A DNA stretch of 64,000 nt from RGIG426 sp045639905 (lineage in GTDB: Bacteria; Bacillota; Clostridia; Oscillospirales; Acutalibacteraceae). Below, in pieces: positions 10,401 to 17,712 of the stretch (the first letter of the stretch is position 1; each line of letters opens with the position of its first letter). The notes under the pieces were generated by a model, which saw only the letters and a program-made list of their open reading frames with translations, had not been told where the DNA came from and did no database searches. The DNA lies in NCBI GenBank assembly GCA_045639905.1, contig JAZUDZ010000044.1, positions 62,001 through 126,000 on the forward strand. Direction: 5' to 3'. Both the position numbers and the translations under genes were made by a program.

Positions 10401-10999
10401 AGACCCAGTCCCAGATCTCCCGCCAAACGAACAATTTGCGGATTCACGCGCTTTTGTTCGGGCAGGTTATGGTCCTGAATCTCCAAATAATAGTTGTCCT
10501 TTCCAAACACGGAAGCATACCAGGACGCAATTTGTTTTGCCTGCTCATAGTCCCCGCTTAAAAGTGCCTGGGGAATTTCACCGGCAAGACAAGCCGACAA
10601 GGCAATAAGCCCTTCGTGGTGCTGTTCCAGCAGTTCTCTGTCCACACGGGGCTTTACGTAAAAACCTTCCGTCCAGGATTTGGAAACCAGTTTAATCAGG
10701 TTTTGATATCCTGTATTGTTTTCGCACAAAAGGATTAAATGATGATAGTGATTATCCGTACCGTGGACCTTGTCAAACCGACTGCGCGGAGCAACATAAA
10801 CCTCACAGCCGATAATCGGCTTAATCCCCTGCGCTTTTGCTTCATTATAAAAATCGACCACGCCGTACATAACGCCGTGGTCGGTGATAGCAACACAGTC
10901 CTGTCCCATCTCCTTCGCACAGGAAACAAGCCCTTTGATTCGGCAAGCGCCATCCAAAAGGCTGTATTCACTGTGAACATGAAGATGGACAAAACTCAT
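7436..10999 (-). CDS. dnaE: DNA polymerase III alpha subunit, DnaE type
   Basis: A 1187-residue replicative polymerase. The N-terminal PHP domain (HLHVHSEYSLLDG at residue 5, ITDHGVMYG near 39) is followed by the polymerase III palm, with the catalytic aspartates in PDFDVDF near residue 397. The fingers, a helix-hairpin-helix region and an OB-type domain (about 990-1090) follow. There is no exonuclease insertion, so this is DnaE rather than PolC. In Firmicutes such enzymes usually extend RNA primers before handing over to PolC; PolC is not in this window. The residues after about 1090 are poorly conserved. The ATG at 10999 has AAAGGA upstream. The gene lies 18 bases after the AraC-type regulator and 63 bases before pfkA. 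Confidence 0.96.
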   Translation of the reverse strand: MSFVHLHVHSEYSLLDGACRIKGLVSCAKEMGQDCVAITDHGVMYGVVDFYNEAKAQGIKPIIGCEVYVAPRSRFDKVHGTDNHYHHLILLCENNTGYQNLIKLVSKSWTEGFYVKPRVDRELLEQHHEGLIALSACLAGEIPQALLSGDYEQAKQIASWYASVFGKDNYYLEIQDHNLPEQKRVNPQIVRLAGDLGLGLVSTNDAHYLSKEDAETQKILLCIQTGSTLQDPPAMAFETDEFYLKSEEEMRALFPAIPEAADNTAKIAARCEVEFEFGNTKLPAYDAPGGDSTAYFRKLCREGLQRRYGTPPQEYVDRMEYEMSVVERMGYVNYYLIVYDYVHFAKTHDIPVGPGRGSGAGSICAYCMGITDIDPMKYNLIFERFLNPDRVSMPDFDVDFADEKRQQVVDYVIEKYGADHVAQIVTFGTLKARAALRDVARVMGMPYAVSDKVAKLVPGGLGMTLQGALDESKELRSLYDTDTTVHDLVERCMKLEGMPRHASTHAAGVVITALPVDDYVPLCLNGEAAATQYTMTTLERLGLLKMDFLGLSNLTIIENAQKLIQKRLPDFDIEKVSLEEPAVYRMLSQGQCLGVFQLESGGMRKLLMQMHPARFEDIISAISLYRPGPMDSIPQFIKNRQNRAAIPYLDPSLKSILEVTDGVIIYQEQVMQILRALAGYSMGRADMVRKAMSKKKHDIMEQEREIFIHGLVENGEVLVEGCERRGISASVANKLYDQMISFGAYAFNKSHAAAYAMVAYRTAYLKALYPKEYMAAILTNSLMGSKVARYLEECHRLGIRTLQPSVNASYPDFAIEDSGIRFGFLAIKNMGISTAKKIVEERETNGPFVDFWDFTERMVAYTEFNRRAMEALIKSGAFDELESNRNRLLQGYSVVMDDCEERYKREMQGQIGFFDEEDKAMAHANLPNCPELQMEEKLELEKEAIGVYLSGHPLAPYAYAYEDNRMTPLDEVVGRLEDVGAENVDGETINVLGLISGFKSRTTRQNKMMATGTLEDCYGVMDLLFFDRAFVQYNETIKKGGPMVLSGRISVREEETPKLVVEHVAKAPVPGESFDEVLRKVNISKTNHFESRKRTTAPPVSQTRGTESGTLSSHHGVYLRLPSLESPLWKQVGPIMRFFSGKEPVYVRCTDTGQLIKTPAEYWVDPNEQLMNELRRILGSENVAQVH

Positions 11000-11017
11000 A
11001 GTTGTATATTTCCTTTG

Positions 11018-11899
11018 TTATTTGGCCTGAATGGATAAGGTATATTCACTCGGGGTCATTCCGGTCACCTGTTTAAAGTGACGGGAGAAATAGTGAACCG
11101 ATGTATACCCTAAGCGGTCGGCAATCTGCGTAATATTATAATTCCCTTCGCGCATCAGCTGTTTGGCCGCATCGATTTTCATCAAGCGATAATAGCTCAT
11201 TACACCGCGCCCGGTAACAGACTTGAAGATGGTCTTCAGGTTGGTGGCGCTTTGTGCGGAATAGCGGCAAACCTGGTCAAAGGTCAAGCTGCCGTAAATG
11301 TTTTCTTTCATGTAATCCACAACGCGGTTCACAAGGTCGTTGTTGGATTTCAGTTTCATAGAGGACAAAATTCTCGGTTGATGGTTTTCACCGTTTCCGC
11401 GACGGAGCAAACGAATCAGCATGGTTTCCAGCAGAATCTTGATCATCTGCTCACCACCCGTCGGCGGTTCATCGGCAAGGATCAATTCCTTGGTATACGG
11501 GTCATCCATCGGGGACGAGAATGTATTACGGGCCTCTCGGACAATTTTGGACAAAAGTTCTTTGTCTCCCTCATTAATCGGAAGACGTTTTCCGGCAAAC
11601 CAATCCATGGCCGGAGAATCCGTACCAAAGGAAATAACCACCATATTCGGGGCTACGATACCGTTTGCAAAGGCCGCATGAGAAGTGTTGGGTTTGTGGA
11701 AGAAAATTTCTCCCTGACGCAGTGCATACCGAACATCGTCGGAAAGAACCGTTGCCTCTCCCTTGTCCACGTAGACAAGTTCCCAGAAGTCATGCTCTTC
11801 CGGCTCAAAATTGAAGTTTTTGCCATACTCAAAATAGTGGACCGTTACCAAATAATCCACACGAATGGCATCCTGCAGTTTTGTCTTTACATATTCCAT
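11018..11899 (-). CDS. AraC-family transcriptional regulator with cupin sensor domain
   Basis: A 293-residue regulator. Residues about 15-110 form a cupin-like sensor (EEHDFWELVYVDKGEAT and the following beta strands), as in AraC-type sugar sensors. The C-terminal 100 residues carry the double helix-turn-helix, with the second helix ending in the conserved YFSRHFKQVTGMTPSEY. The ligand and targets cannot be read from the sequence. It lies between alr (13 bases upstream) and dnaE (18 bases downstream), so it is co-transcribed with housekeeping genes and has no obvious adjacent sugar operon. A GAGGAG ribosome site precedes the ATG. Confidence 0.9.
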   Translation of the reverse strand: MEYVKTKLQDAIRVDYLVTVHYFEYGKNFNFEPEEHDFWELVYVDKGEATVLSDDVRYALRQGEIFFHKPNTSHAAFANGIVAPNMVVISFGTDSPAMDWFAGKRLPINEGDKELLSKIVREARNTFSSPMDDPYTKELILADEPPTGGEQMIKILLETMLIRLLRRGNGENHQPRILSSMKLKSNNDLVNRVVDYMKENIYGSLTFDQVCRYSAQSATNLKTIFKSVTGRGVMSYYRLMKIDAAKQLMREGNYNITQIADRLGYTSVHYFSRHFKQVTGMTPSEYTLSIQAK

Positions 11900-11912
11900 C
11901 TGTCAGCACTCC

Positions 11913-13094
11913 TCACACAATATAATTCAACTGTCCGACAACCTGTCCGTCTTTCAGGAACAGACGCGGAACGCGTTTTCCGATTTCACAAACCGCCTCA
12001 TAGTTGATGGTGTCCGACCATTCGGCGAACACTTCCACGGGAAGCTCTGCCCCATTGTCCGTACCAAACACCGTTACGGTTGTATCCGCACAGACACCGG
12101 GAACTTTCGACACATCCAGCATACACTGATCCATGCATACGCGACCGACAACCGGCACCTTGCATCCGTTAACCAGCATATGGGCTTTATTGGAAAGTCT
12201 TCTAGAATATCCGTCGGCATAGCCAATCGGCACCGTAGCCAAAAGACGATTTTCCGGAGTTGTATAAATGCGTCCATAGCTAACCGTTTCACCGGCCGGC
12301 ACTTCTTTCACAACGGACACCTTGGTTTTCAGGGCCATTGCCGGCTTCAGCGGTAATATGGATTTCATAAAAGCCGAAGGCATCAGGCCGTATAAAATAA
12401 GGCCGGGACGAACCATATCCAAGTGCATTTCCGGGAAACGAAGAGTTGCCGCACTGTTGCAGCAATGACGAAGTTTAAAATGAACTCCCATCGTTTCAAG
12501 TTCGGAAATTGCTTTGGTAAAACGAGAAAACTGTTCTCTTGTAAAAGTTTCTCCGTCCTCATCATCCGAAACCGCAAAGTGGGTAAAAATACCTTCCACA
12601 TCCAAGTTCGGAAGAGCGGCAATATCACACATATCCTGCAAGACAGCGGCATCTCGTTCCGTGTCGTGGTAGAAAAATCCCACACGGGACATACCGGTAT
12701 CCAGTTTCAAATGACAATTAACATGCACATGAAGCTTTTTCGCTTCTTCATTCAGTCGACGACCGTACTCAGCCGTAACGATGGTTTGCGTCAGGCTGAA
12801 CGCATGCAGTCTGCCCGCTTCTTCAACCGGTGTATAAGACAAAATCAAAATCGGCTCGGTTATTCCGAATTGTCGAAGCTGAATTGCTTCTTCCAGATTG
12901 GAAACGCCAAACCATTCAGCCCCTCCCTCACGAAGGACCTTCGCCACTTCCACGGCGCCGTGTCCGTAGCCGTCAGCTTTAACGATTCCCATCATTTTGC
13001 AGCCGGGTGTTACCTTACTGCGAATCTGACGAAAGTTTTCAGAAAGAGCGTCCAAATCGATTTCCGCCCAAGTACGCTTTAACCAATGTTCCAT
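11913..13094 (-). CDS. alr: Alanine racemase
   Basis: A 393-residue PLP enzyme making D-alanine for peptidoglycan. The N-terminal TIM barrel carries the PLP lysine in VKADGYGHGA near residue 39. The second catalytic base, a tyrosine from the other subunit, is in the GYADGYSRR segment near 286, and the C-terminal beta domain includes VCMDQCMLDVS near 325. Length is normal. The ATG at 13094 has GGGAGG at about 9 bases. It heads the alr-araC-dnaE-pfkA set and has its own promoter at 13163-13191, with a hairpin at the very start of the mRNA. Confidence 0.97.
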   Translation of the reverse strand: MEHWLKRTWAEIDLDALSENFRQIRSKVTPGCKMMGIVKADGYGHGAVEVAKVLREGGAEWFGVSNLEEAIQLRQFGITEPILILSYTPVEEAGRLHAFSLTQTIVTAEYGRRLNEEAKKLHVHVNCHLKLDTGMSRVGFFYHDTERDAAVLQDMCDIAALPNLDVEGIFTHFAVSDDEDGETFTREQFSRFTKAISELETMGVHFKLRHCCNSAATLRFPEMHLDMVRPGLILYGLMPSAFMKSILPLKPAMALKTKVSVVKEVPAGETVSYGRIYTTPENRLLATVPIGYADGYSRRLSNKAHMLVNGCKVPVVGRVCMDQCMLDVSKVPGVCADTTVTVFGTDNGAELPVEVFAEWSDTINYEAVCEIGKRVPRLFLKDGQVVGQLNYIV

Positions 13095-13121
13095 GCACGC
13101 ATCCTCCCAATAAAAAGATTC

Positions 13122-13159
13122 AGGCGACAGGCTGTACCAAAACGTACAACTTGTCGCCT
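13122..13159 (-). other. 5'-leader hairpin of the alr mRNA
   Basis: An 8-bp arm pair (13122-13129 with 13152-13159) encloses a second short GTAC/GTAC stem. On the minus strand it begins only 3 bases after the -10 hexamer, so the stem should be at or near the 5' end of the transcript. No T run follows, so it is not a terminator. It may protect the 5' end or be an operator. Confidence 0.55.
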
Positions 13160-13162
13160 TAT

Positions 13163-13191
13163 ATTATACATAATGCACCCCAAATATGCAA
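13163..13191 (-). promoter_or_regulatory. Sigma-A promoter of alr operon
   Basis: On the minus strand: -35 TTGCAT (complement of 13186-13191), 17-base spacer, perfect -10 TATAAT (complement of 13163-13168), about 70 bases upstream of the alr start. Confidence 0.7.
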
Positions 13192-13249
13192 CAAAAGGTT
13201 GTCTTTTTTTCAAAAAAACCTCACCAAAAGTTCAAAAGGGACTTTTTCG

Positions 13250-14050
13250 TCATTCTTCCGCTATATCCCAGGAGGCGGCTTCTTCCGTCAATTGCACAAG
13301 AGTCTCCTCGTCCATTGACGGTTTTCTGCCCCACTTGGCCAAAAACTCAATGTTTCCGTTTTGCCCATGAATCGGTGAAACCATCAAGTCCTGCACATAT
13401 AAGTGGTTTTCCTCCGCCACACGGAAAATATCCCGAAACAAACCGGGTAAAATACTGCGGTCCTTCAGCGTTCCGTTCTTTCCGAGTTCCTTTTGCGGAG
13501 CTTCAAACTGGGGCTTAATCAAGCACACGCAGATTCCGTCTTCCTTCAGAATTTTATCAATGGAAGGAAAGATTTTCCTGAGTGAGATAAAAGAAACGTC
13601 TCCGGTGACCATATCACAGGTGCAGCCGAGTTTCTCTGCATCTAAGTACCGGGCATTGGTTCGCTCCATTACCGTGACTTTTTCACTTTGACGAAGCTCC
13701 CAGGCCAAAATCCCGTAAGCTACATCCACGGCAAAAACATGAGCCGCCCCGTGCTGCAACAGACAATCGGTAAAGCCTCCGTTGGAAGCACCGATATCAC
13801 AAACAACCTTGCCGGTCGGGTCCACACCAAATTGTTTCAGTGCCCCTTCCAGTTTATATCCGGATCGGCTGGCATATTTTTTGGGTTTCTCTTTCACCGT
13901 AATAACAGCATTCTCATCGACCGAGGTTCCCGGCTTATCCACCATAACGCCGTTCACAAGAACACGACGCTCCATAATGAGAGCCGCCGCTGCCTCCGAC
14001 GATATATTTTGCTGTTTGGCTGTTAACTGATCTACTCGTATTTGTGCCAT
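13250..14050 (-). CDS. tlyA: TlyA-family rRNA 2'-O-methyltransferase (S4 plus FtsJ-like domain)
   Basis: A 266-residue protein with an N-terminal S4 RNA-binding domain (about 1-62) followed by an FtsJ/RrmJ-like methyltransferase domain. The SAM motif VCDIGASNGGFTD is near residue 83, and the rest of the fold includes VTGDVSFISL near 147 and the catalytic-type Lys in LIKPQFEAP near 178. Family members, called TlyA or YqxC and once described as hemolysins, methylate ribose in rRNA and in mycobacteria determine capreomycin sensitivity. Whether that holds here is not known. The ATG shares one base with the uvrC stop (TAATG), so translation is coupled. Confidence 0.93.
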   Translation of the reverse strand: MAQIRVDQLTAKQQNISSEAAAALIMERRVLVNGVMVDKPGTSVDENAVITVKEKPKKYASRSGYKLEGALKQFGVDPTGKVVCDIGASNGGFTDCLLQHGAAHVFAVDVAYGILAWELRQSEKVTVMERTNARYLDAEKLGCTCDMVTGDVSFISLRKIFPSIDKILKEDGICVCLIKPQFEAPQKELGKNGTLKDRSILPGLFRDIFRVAEENHLYVQDLMVSPIHGQNGNIEFLAKWGRKPSMDEETLVQLTEEAASWDIAEE

Positions 14051-15900
14051 TATTCTGTCTCCCGTTTCTTTGCGAAATATGCAGCAACCTGTTCCGCCAC
14101 CGGTTCAGTAATTCCTTTTACGCTAAGAAGTTGTTCCTTAGTGGCTTTTTCGATGGCTCTGACAGAGCCGAACTGTTTTAGAAGAATCTCCGCACGCTTT
14201 TTCCCGACTCCCTCAATACCGGTCAAAACGGTATACAAAGAGCGTTTTCCACGGCTTTGCCGATGAAATCCGATTGCATACCGGTGAACCTCTTCCTGAA
14301 TCGAGGCCAAAAGCGTAAATGCCATTCGCTTGGACTGAATCATAATCTCCCGTCCGTCTTCCACCAGAGCACGGGTTCGGTGATGGCCATCCTTTACCAG
14401 ACCACATACCATCGAATTCCAACCGAATGCTTCCACAAGCGGTGCCACGGCAGAAACCTGCAGCATGCCGCCGTCCAGCAGGATCAAATCCGGAATTCGT
14501 CCGAATCCGTCTTCTCCTTCATGCTCTGAATATTCATTAAGTCTTCTGGAGAGAACCTCCCGCATGGCCCCCGGGTCGTCTCCGCCCGTTGCCGTTTTGA
14601 TTTTGAATTTTTTATATGCCTTTTTGTTGGGCTTACCGTTTTCAAATACAACCATACCGGCCACGGGATCCTCGCCGGCGGTATGCGAAATATCATAGCA
14701 CTCAATATATTTCGGGAGAGAATCCATTCCGAGAAGACTTTGCAGTTCCTCCAGAATTGCCATCTCATGGCCGAACATACCGACTCGCTTGGCCAGATTT
14801 TCCGTGGCATTTCGTGCGCACATCGATACCAGTTCCGCCTGCTCACCACGCTTTGGTATGAGCAGCGAAACCTTGTGTCCCGCATTTTGTGTCAAAAGCT
14901 GCCGGAGCAGTTCCATATCCTCGGTCTCTCCGTCCAAAACCACACGGGAAGGAATACGGTTCCTGCCTTCGTAAAAACGGCAAAGAAACTCTGCCCGAAG
15001 GGCTTTCGGGTCTTCGGTTTGCGGGAAAAAGAACTCTTCTTTTTTGCAAAGTTTATAATCTGTAAAGCGTAAAACCTGTACACATGTTTGTCCTTCTCCG
15101 GACACAACCGCCAGCACATCTTCCTCTTTATATGTGCAGTGAACCACCTTTTGTTTGCTGTCCATACGACGAATGGCCGCAATACGGTCCCGCAGCATGG
15201 CCGCTTTCTCGAAATCCAGATTTTCCGCCGCATCCGTCATTTGTTTTTCCAGAGTTTTACACATCGCCTGTGTACCGTCTTTCAGAAGTTTCACGGCACC
15301 GGCGACTCGCTCGGCATACTCCTTTTCGGATATTTTGCCGGTACAGGGGCCACAGCACTGCTTGATATGATAATTCAGGCACGGCCGTTCCGTTGCCAAT
15401 GGCTTTTTCCGATAGGCAAACTGACGATTACAGGTTGCCAGACCAAACACCTTGCACGCCTCGTCAACCGCCTGTTTCACGGCATAGGAACTCATGTACG
15501 GTCCCAGATACTTTGCACCGTCTTTTTGCGTTTGTTTTACTTCCTGCAGGCGGGAATACGGAGGCGGGCTGATACGGATATAGCTGTATCCTTTATCGTC
15601 TTTCAAAAGAATATTGTATTTCGGAGAATACTGCTTAATCAGGGAACACTCCAGCACCAGCGCTTCAAATTCACTATCTGCTAAAATCGTGTCAAAATGA
15701 TCCACATGCGCCACCATTTGCCGTACCTTTTCGGAATGGTTGGTATCACTGCCGAAATACTGGCTGACACGGTTCTTCAGCGCTTTGGCCTTTCCCACAT
15801 AGATAACCGTCCCCTCGCGGTCCTTCATCAAATACACGCCGGGATGTAAAGGAAGCGCCATGGCAAGCTTTCTCAGTTCTTGAATTTTTTCCGTTCGCAT
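14050..15900 (-). CDS. uvrC: Excinuclease ABC subunit C
   Basis: A 616-residue nuclease of nucleotide excision repair that cuts on both sides of a lesion after UvrA and UvrB have marked it. The GIY-YIG domain is at the N-terminus (HPGVYLMKD then VIYVGKAKALKNR, residues about 19-45). A UVR motif that meets UvrB follows near 200, then the RNase H-like UvrC domain with LLDGG near 475, and a helix-hairpin-helix pair at the end (about 555-610). The start at 15900 is set by a perfect AAAGGAGG 8 bases upstream; the frame stays open 20 codons further but through a terminator. The only DNA between it and the HPr gene is that terminator, so it probably depends on read-through or a promoter inside the HPr gene. 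Confidence 0.96.
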   Translation of the reverse strand: MRTEKIQELRKLAMALPLHPGVYLMKDREGTVIYVGKAKALKNRVSQYFGSDTNHSEKVRQMVAHVDHFDTILADSEFEALVLECSLIKQYSPKYNILLKDDKGYSYIRISPPPYSRLQEVKQTQKDGAKYLGPYMSSYAVKQAVDEACKVFGLATCNRQFAYRKKPLATERPCLNYHIKQCCGPCTGKISEKEYAERVAGAVKLLKDGTQAMCKTLEKQMTDAAENLDFEKAAMLRDRIAAIRRMDSKQKVVHCTYKEEDVLAVVSGEGQTCVQVLRFTDYKLCKKEEFFFPQTEDPKALRAEFLCRFYEGRNRIPSRVVLDGETEDMELLRQLLTQNAGHKVSLLIPKRGEQAELVSMCARNATENLAKRVGMFGHEMAILEELQSLLGMDSLPKYIECYDISHTAGEDPVAGMVVFENGKPNKKAYKKFKIKTATGGDDPGAMREVLSRRLNEYSEHEGEDGFGRIPDLILLDGGMLQVSAVAPLVEAFGWNSMVCGLVKDGHHRTRALVEDGREIMIQSKRMAFTLLASIQEEVHRYAIGFHRQSRGKRSLYTVLTGIEGVGKKRAEILLKQFGSVRAIEKATKEQLLSVKGITEPVAEQVAAYFAKKRETE

Positions 15901-15928
15901 ACCGCTTCCTCCTTTCAAAAAAGAAAAA

Positions 15929-15954
15929 GCACAATCACCCGAAAGTGATTGTGC
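15929..15954 (-). terminator. Intrinsic terminator after the HPr gene
   Basis: A perfect 10-bp stem (15929-15938 with 15945-15954) with a 6-base loop is followed on the minus strand by TTTTTCTTTT. It lies 11 bases after the HPr stop and 28 bases before the uvrC start. Confidence 0.9.
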
Positions 15955-15965
15955 ATCCATACAAT

Positions 15966-16229
15966 TTAGTCTGCAAAGCCGGAATCCACCAGGCGGACCA
16001 GAGTGTCAACAGCGTTTTTCTCGTCAGCACCGTCAGCGGAAATCGTAATGGTAGAACCACCAACAATTCCGAGGGACAAAACACCCAGCAAACTCTTGGC
16101 GTTCACTCGACGTTCATCCTTTTCAACCCAAATAGAGCAACGGAACAAATTCGCTTTTTGAATAAAATAAGTAGCAGGACGAGAATGTAAACCAACCTGG
16201 TTTTGAACAACAACGTCTTTGGAACACAT
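15966..16229 (-). CDS. HPr-family phosphocarrier protein
   Basis: An 87-residue protein, exactly the normal HPr length. The phospho-accepting histidine is present in VGLHSRPAT at about residue 14, and the regulatory serine in NAKSLLGVLSLG near 45. It can therefore be the phosphotransfer protein of sugar PTS and also a CcpA co-effector when the serine is phosphorylated. Crh-type paralogs lack the histidine, so this is HPr-like rather than Crh. I chose ATG 16229 because AAAGGAG is 8 bases upstream; the longer frame adds eight unrelated residues. It is monocistronic by signals, with its own promoter at 16282-16309 and a strong terminator behind it. No other PTS gene is in the window. Confidence 0.9.
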   Translation of the reverse strand: MCSKDVVVQNQVGLHSRPATYFIQKANLFRCSIWVEKDERRVNAKSLLGVLSLGIVGGSTITISADGADEKNAVDTLVRLVDSGFAD

Positions 16230-16281
16230 ATGCGTTTCTCCTTTATTTCGCAACGTTTATCTCTTATCTTGTGATAGTGTC

Positions 16282-16309
16282 ATTATAGCATAATGCCGCA
16301 TGCAGTCAA
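16282..16309 (-). promoter_or_regulatory. Sigma-A promoter of the HPr gene
   Basis: On the minus strand: -35 TTGACT (complement of 16304-16309), 16-base spacer, perfect -10 TATAAT (complement of 16282-16287), about 53 bases before the start codon. The rest of the 16230-16400 gap shows no gene. Confidence 0.7.
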
Positions 16310-16400
16310 CGAAAATCGCGATTTTACGGAATTTTCGTATATATGCCAAAATTTTAGAAGAAACATTCCCCGTTGTTTGGTTATTTTTGACAATGCACAA

Positions 16401-17165
16401 TCAGTCTTTATATTCTTTTACGAAGCCCACGGGCTCATCATCCCCGTGTTCTTCCAGAAATTTTTTGTCTTTCTTATCCAGTTCAACCTTTTCAAACATA
16501 TCCGGTCGAAGCTTTTTTGTACGAAGAAGGGACTGTTCCCGCCGCCACCTGGCGATATTGGCGTGGTGCCCTGTCAGCAGCACCTCCGGAACAGCACGTC
16601 CTTCCCACTCCGCAGGTCTTGTATACTGCGGATATTCAAGCAATCCCGAAAAATGGCTTTCTTCCGTAAAGCACTCTTCGTCCGAAAGCACACCGGGCAC
16701 CATACGGGACACGCAATCAATTAATGTCAGTGCCGGAAGTTCTCCGCCGGTCAGGACATAATCCCCCACCGAGATTTCCTCGTCGACAAAGGCCTCTAAA
16801 ACACGCTCATCGATGCCTTCATAGTGTCCGCATAGAACACACAAGTTCGGAAGTTTTGACAGTTCATAGGCCCGTTTCTGCGTCAATGTTTTCCCCTGGG
16901 GAGACATGTAAACAAGATACGGCTTTTCACCGACCTGTTCACAAACCGCCCGGAAACAATCCGCCACCGGCTGCGCATTCAGCACCATTCCCATTCCGCC
17001 GCCGAAAGGATAATCATCCACCTGATTCTGGCGGTTTAAGGTGTAGTCCCGAATTTGGTGGCAATGAATGTCCAAAATCCCTTTATTTCTCGCCCGGCCG
17101 ATAATACTCTCGCTCATCACACGATCGCACATTTCCGGGAACAACGTCATCAAATCAATTCTCAT
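16401..17165 (-). CDS. trmD: tRNA (guanine-37-N1)-methyltransferase
   Basis: A 254-residue SPOUT methyltransferase that makes m1G37 next to the anticodon and prevents +1 frameshifting. MRIDLMTLFPEM opens the protein, as is usual for TrmD. The trefoil-knot SAM site is visible as YMSPQGKTL near 85 and LCGHYEGIDERV near 111, with SVGDYVLTGGE near 130. Length is normal. ATG 17165 has AAAGGA at 10 bases; a TTG two codons earlier is possible but less likely. It overlaps the end of rimM by 11 bases, the usual rimM-trmD pairing. No clear terminator follows. Confidence 0.97.
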   Translation of the reverse strand: MRIDLMTLFPEMCDRVMSESIIGRARNKGILDIHCHQIRDYTLNRQNQVDDYPFGGGMGMVLNAQPVADCFRAVCEQVGEKPYLVYMSPQGKTLTQKRAYELSKLPNLCVLCGHYEGIDERVLEAFVDEEISVGDYVLTGGELPALTLIDCVSRMVPGVLSDEECFTEESHFSGLLEYPQYTRPAEWEGRAVPEVLLTGHHANIARWRREQSLLRTKKLRPDMFEKVELDKKDKKFLEEHGDDEPVGFVKEYKD

Positions 17166-17691
17166 CGTCAAATAATCCTTTTATCGGCGTGAGAAGCATC
17201 ACACCGTCCTCAATTTGTATCTCTTTCACCACCAGCGGCACCGCCGGAATCAACACCTCTCTTGAGGGTTTCCCGCCGATTCCGTCCACCGTTTGGATAT
17301 GATACACATCATTGGCTCCTGTTTCGCTGACATCCGTCACCGTACCGTATTCGAGTCCCGTATCGGCATCTATGGCCTTAAGACCGATAATATCCTGGAT
17401 AAAGTAGACATCTTTCGGGAGTTTTAAATCTTTTCGGTCTAAATACAACACCGTGTTACGCAGTGCTTCTGCCTCCGGAATGGAATCGACCCCTTCCATC
17501 TTCATCAAAGCAACCGTTTTTTGCGGACGTGATTTCACCTTGGCGGAGGTTTTTCCTTCCGCATCCAAATACACTTTCTTCAAGCTGCAGAAAGTCTCAA
17601 CGGAGTCACACCAGGACTGTACACGCATTTCGCCGCGAACACCGTGGGTTCCGACAATTTGGCCGGCTTCCAGATACTGTTTTTGAGGCAT
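17155..17691 (-). CDS. rimM: 16S rRNA processing protein RimM
   Basis: A 178-residue assembly factor for the 30S head. The RimM N-terminal domain begins with EAGQIVGTHGVRGEM near residue 7. The C-terminal PRC-barrel follows from about 93 (DVYFIQDIIGLKAID) to the end with the common IPAVPLVVKEI segment near 147. It lies 21 bases after the phosphoglucomutase gene and overlaps trmD. A GGGGAGGG site precedes the ATG. Confidence 0.95.
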   Translation of the reverse strand: MPQKQYLEAGQIVGTHGVRGEMRVQSWCDSVETFCSLKKVYLDAEGKTSAKVKSRPQKTVALMKMEGVDSIPEAEALRNTVLYLDRKDLKLPKDVYFIQDIIGLKAIDADTGLEYGTVTDVSETGANDVYHIQTVDGIGGKPSREVLIPAVPLVVKEIQIEDGVMLLTPIKGLFDDEN

Positions 17692-17712
17692 TGTATTCCC
17701 TCCCCTAAATGA

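Noticed and set aside
13095..13249. T-box or riboswitch in the alr leader
   Set aside because: The leader is only about 60 bases and has no T-box sequence or antiterminator; it shows just the 5' hairpin.
15901..15960. Longer uvrC starting at 15960
   Set aside because: It would translate through the HPr terminator; the AAAGGAGG site fixes the start at 15900.
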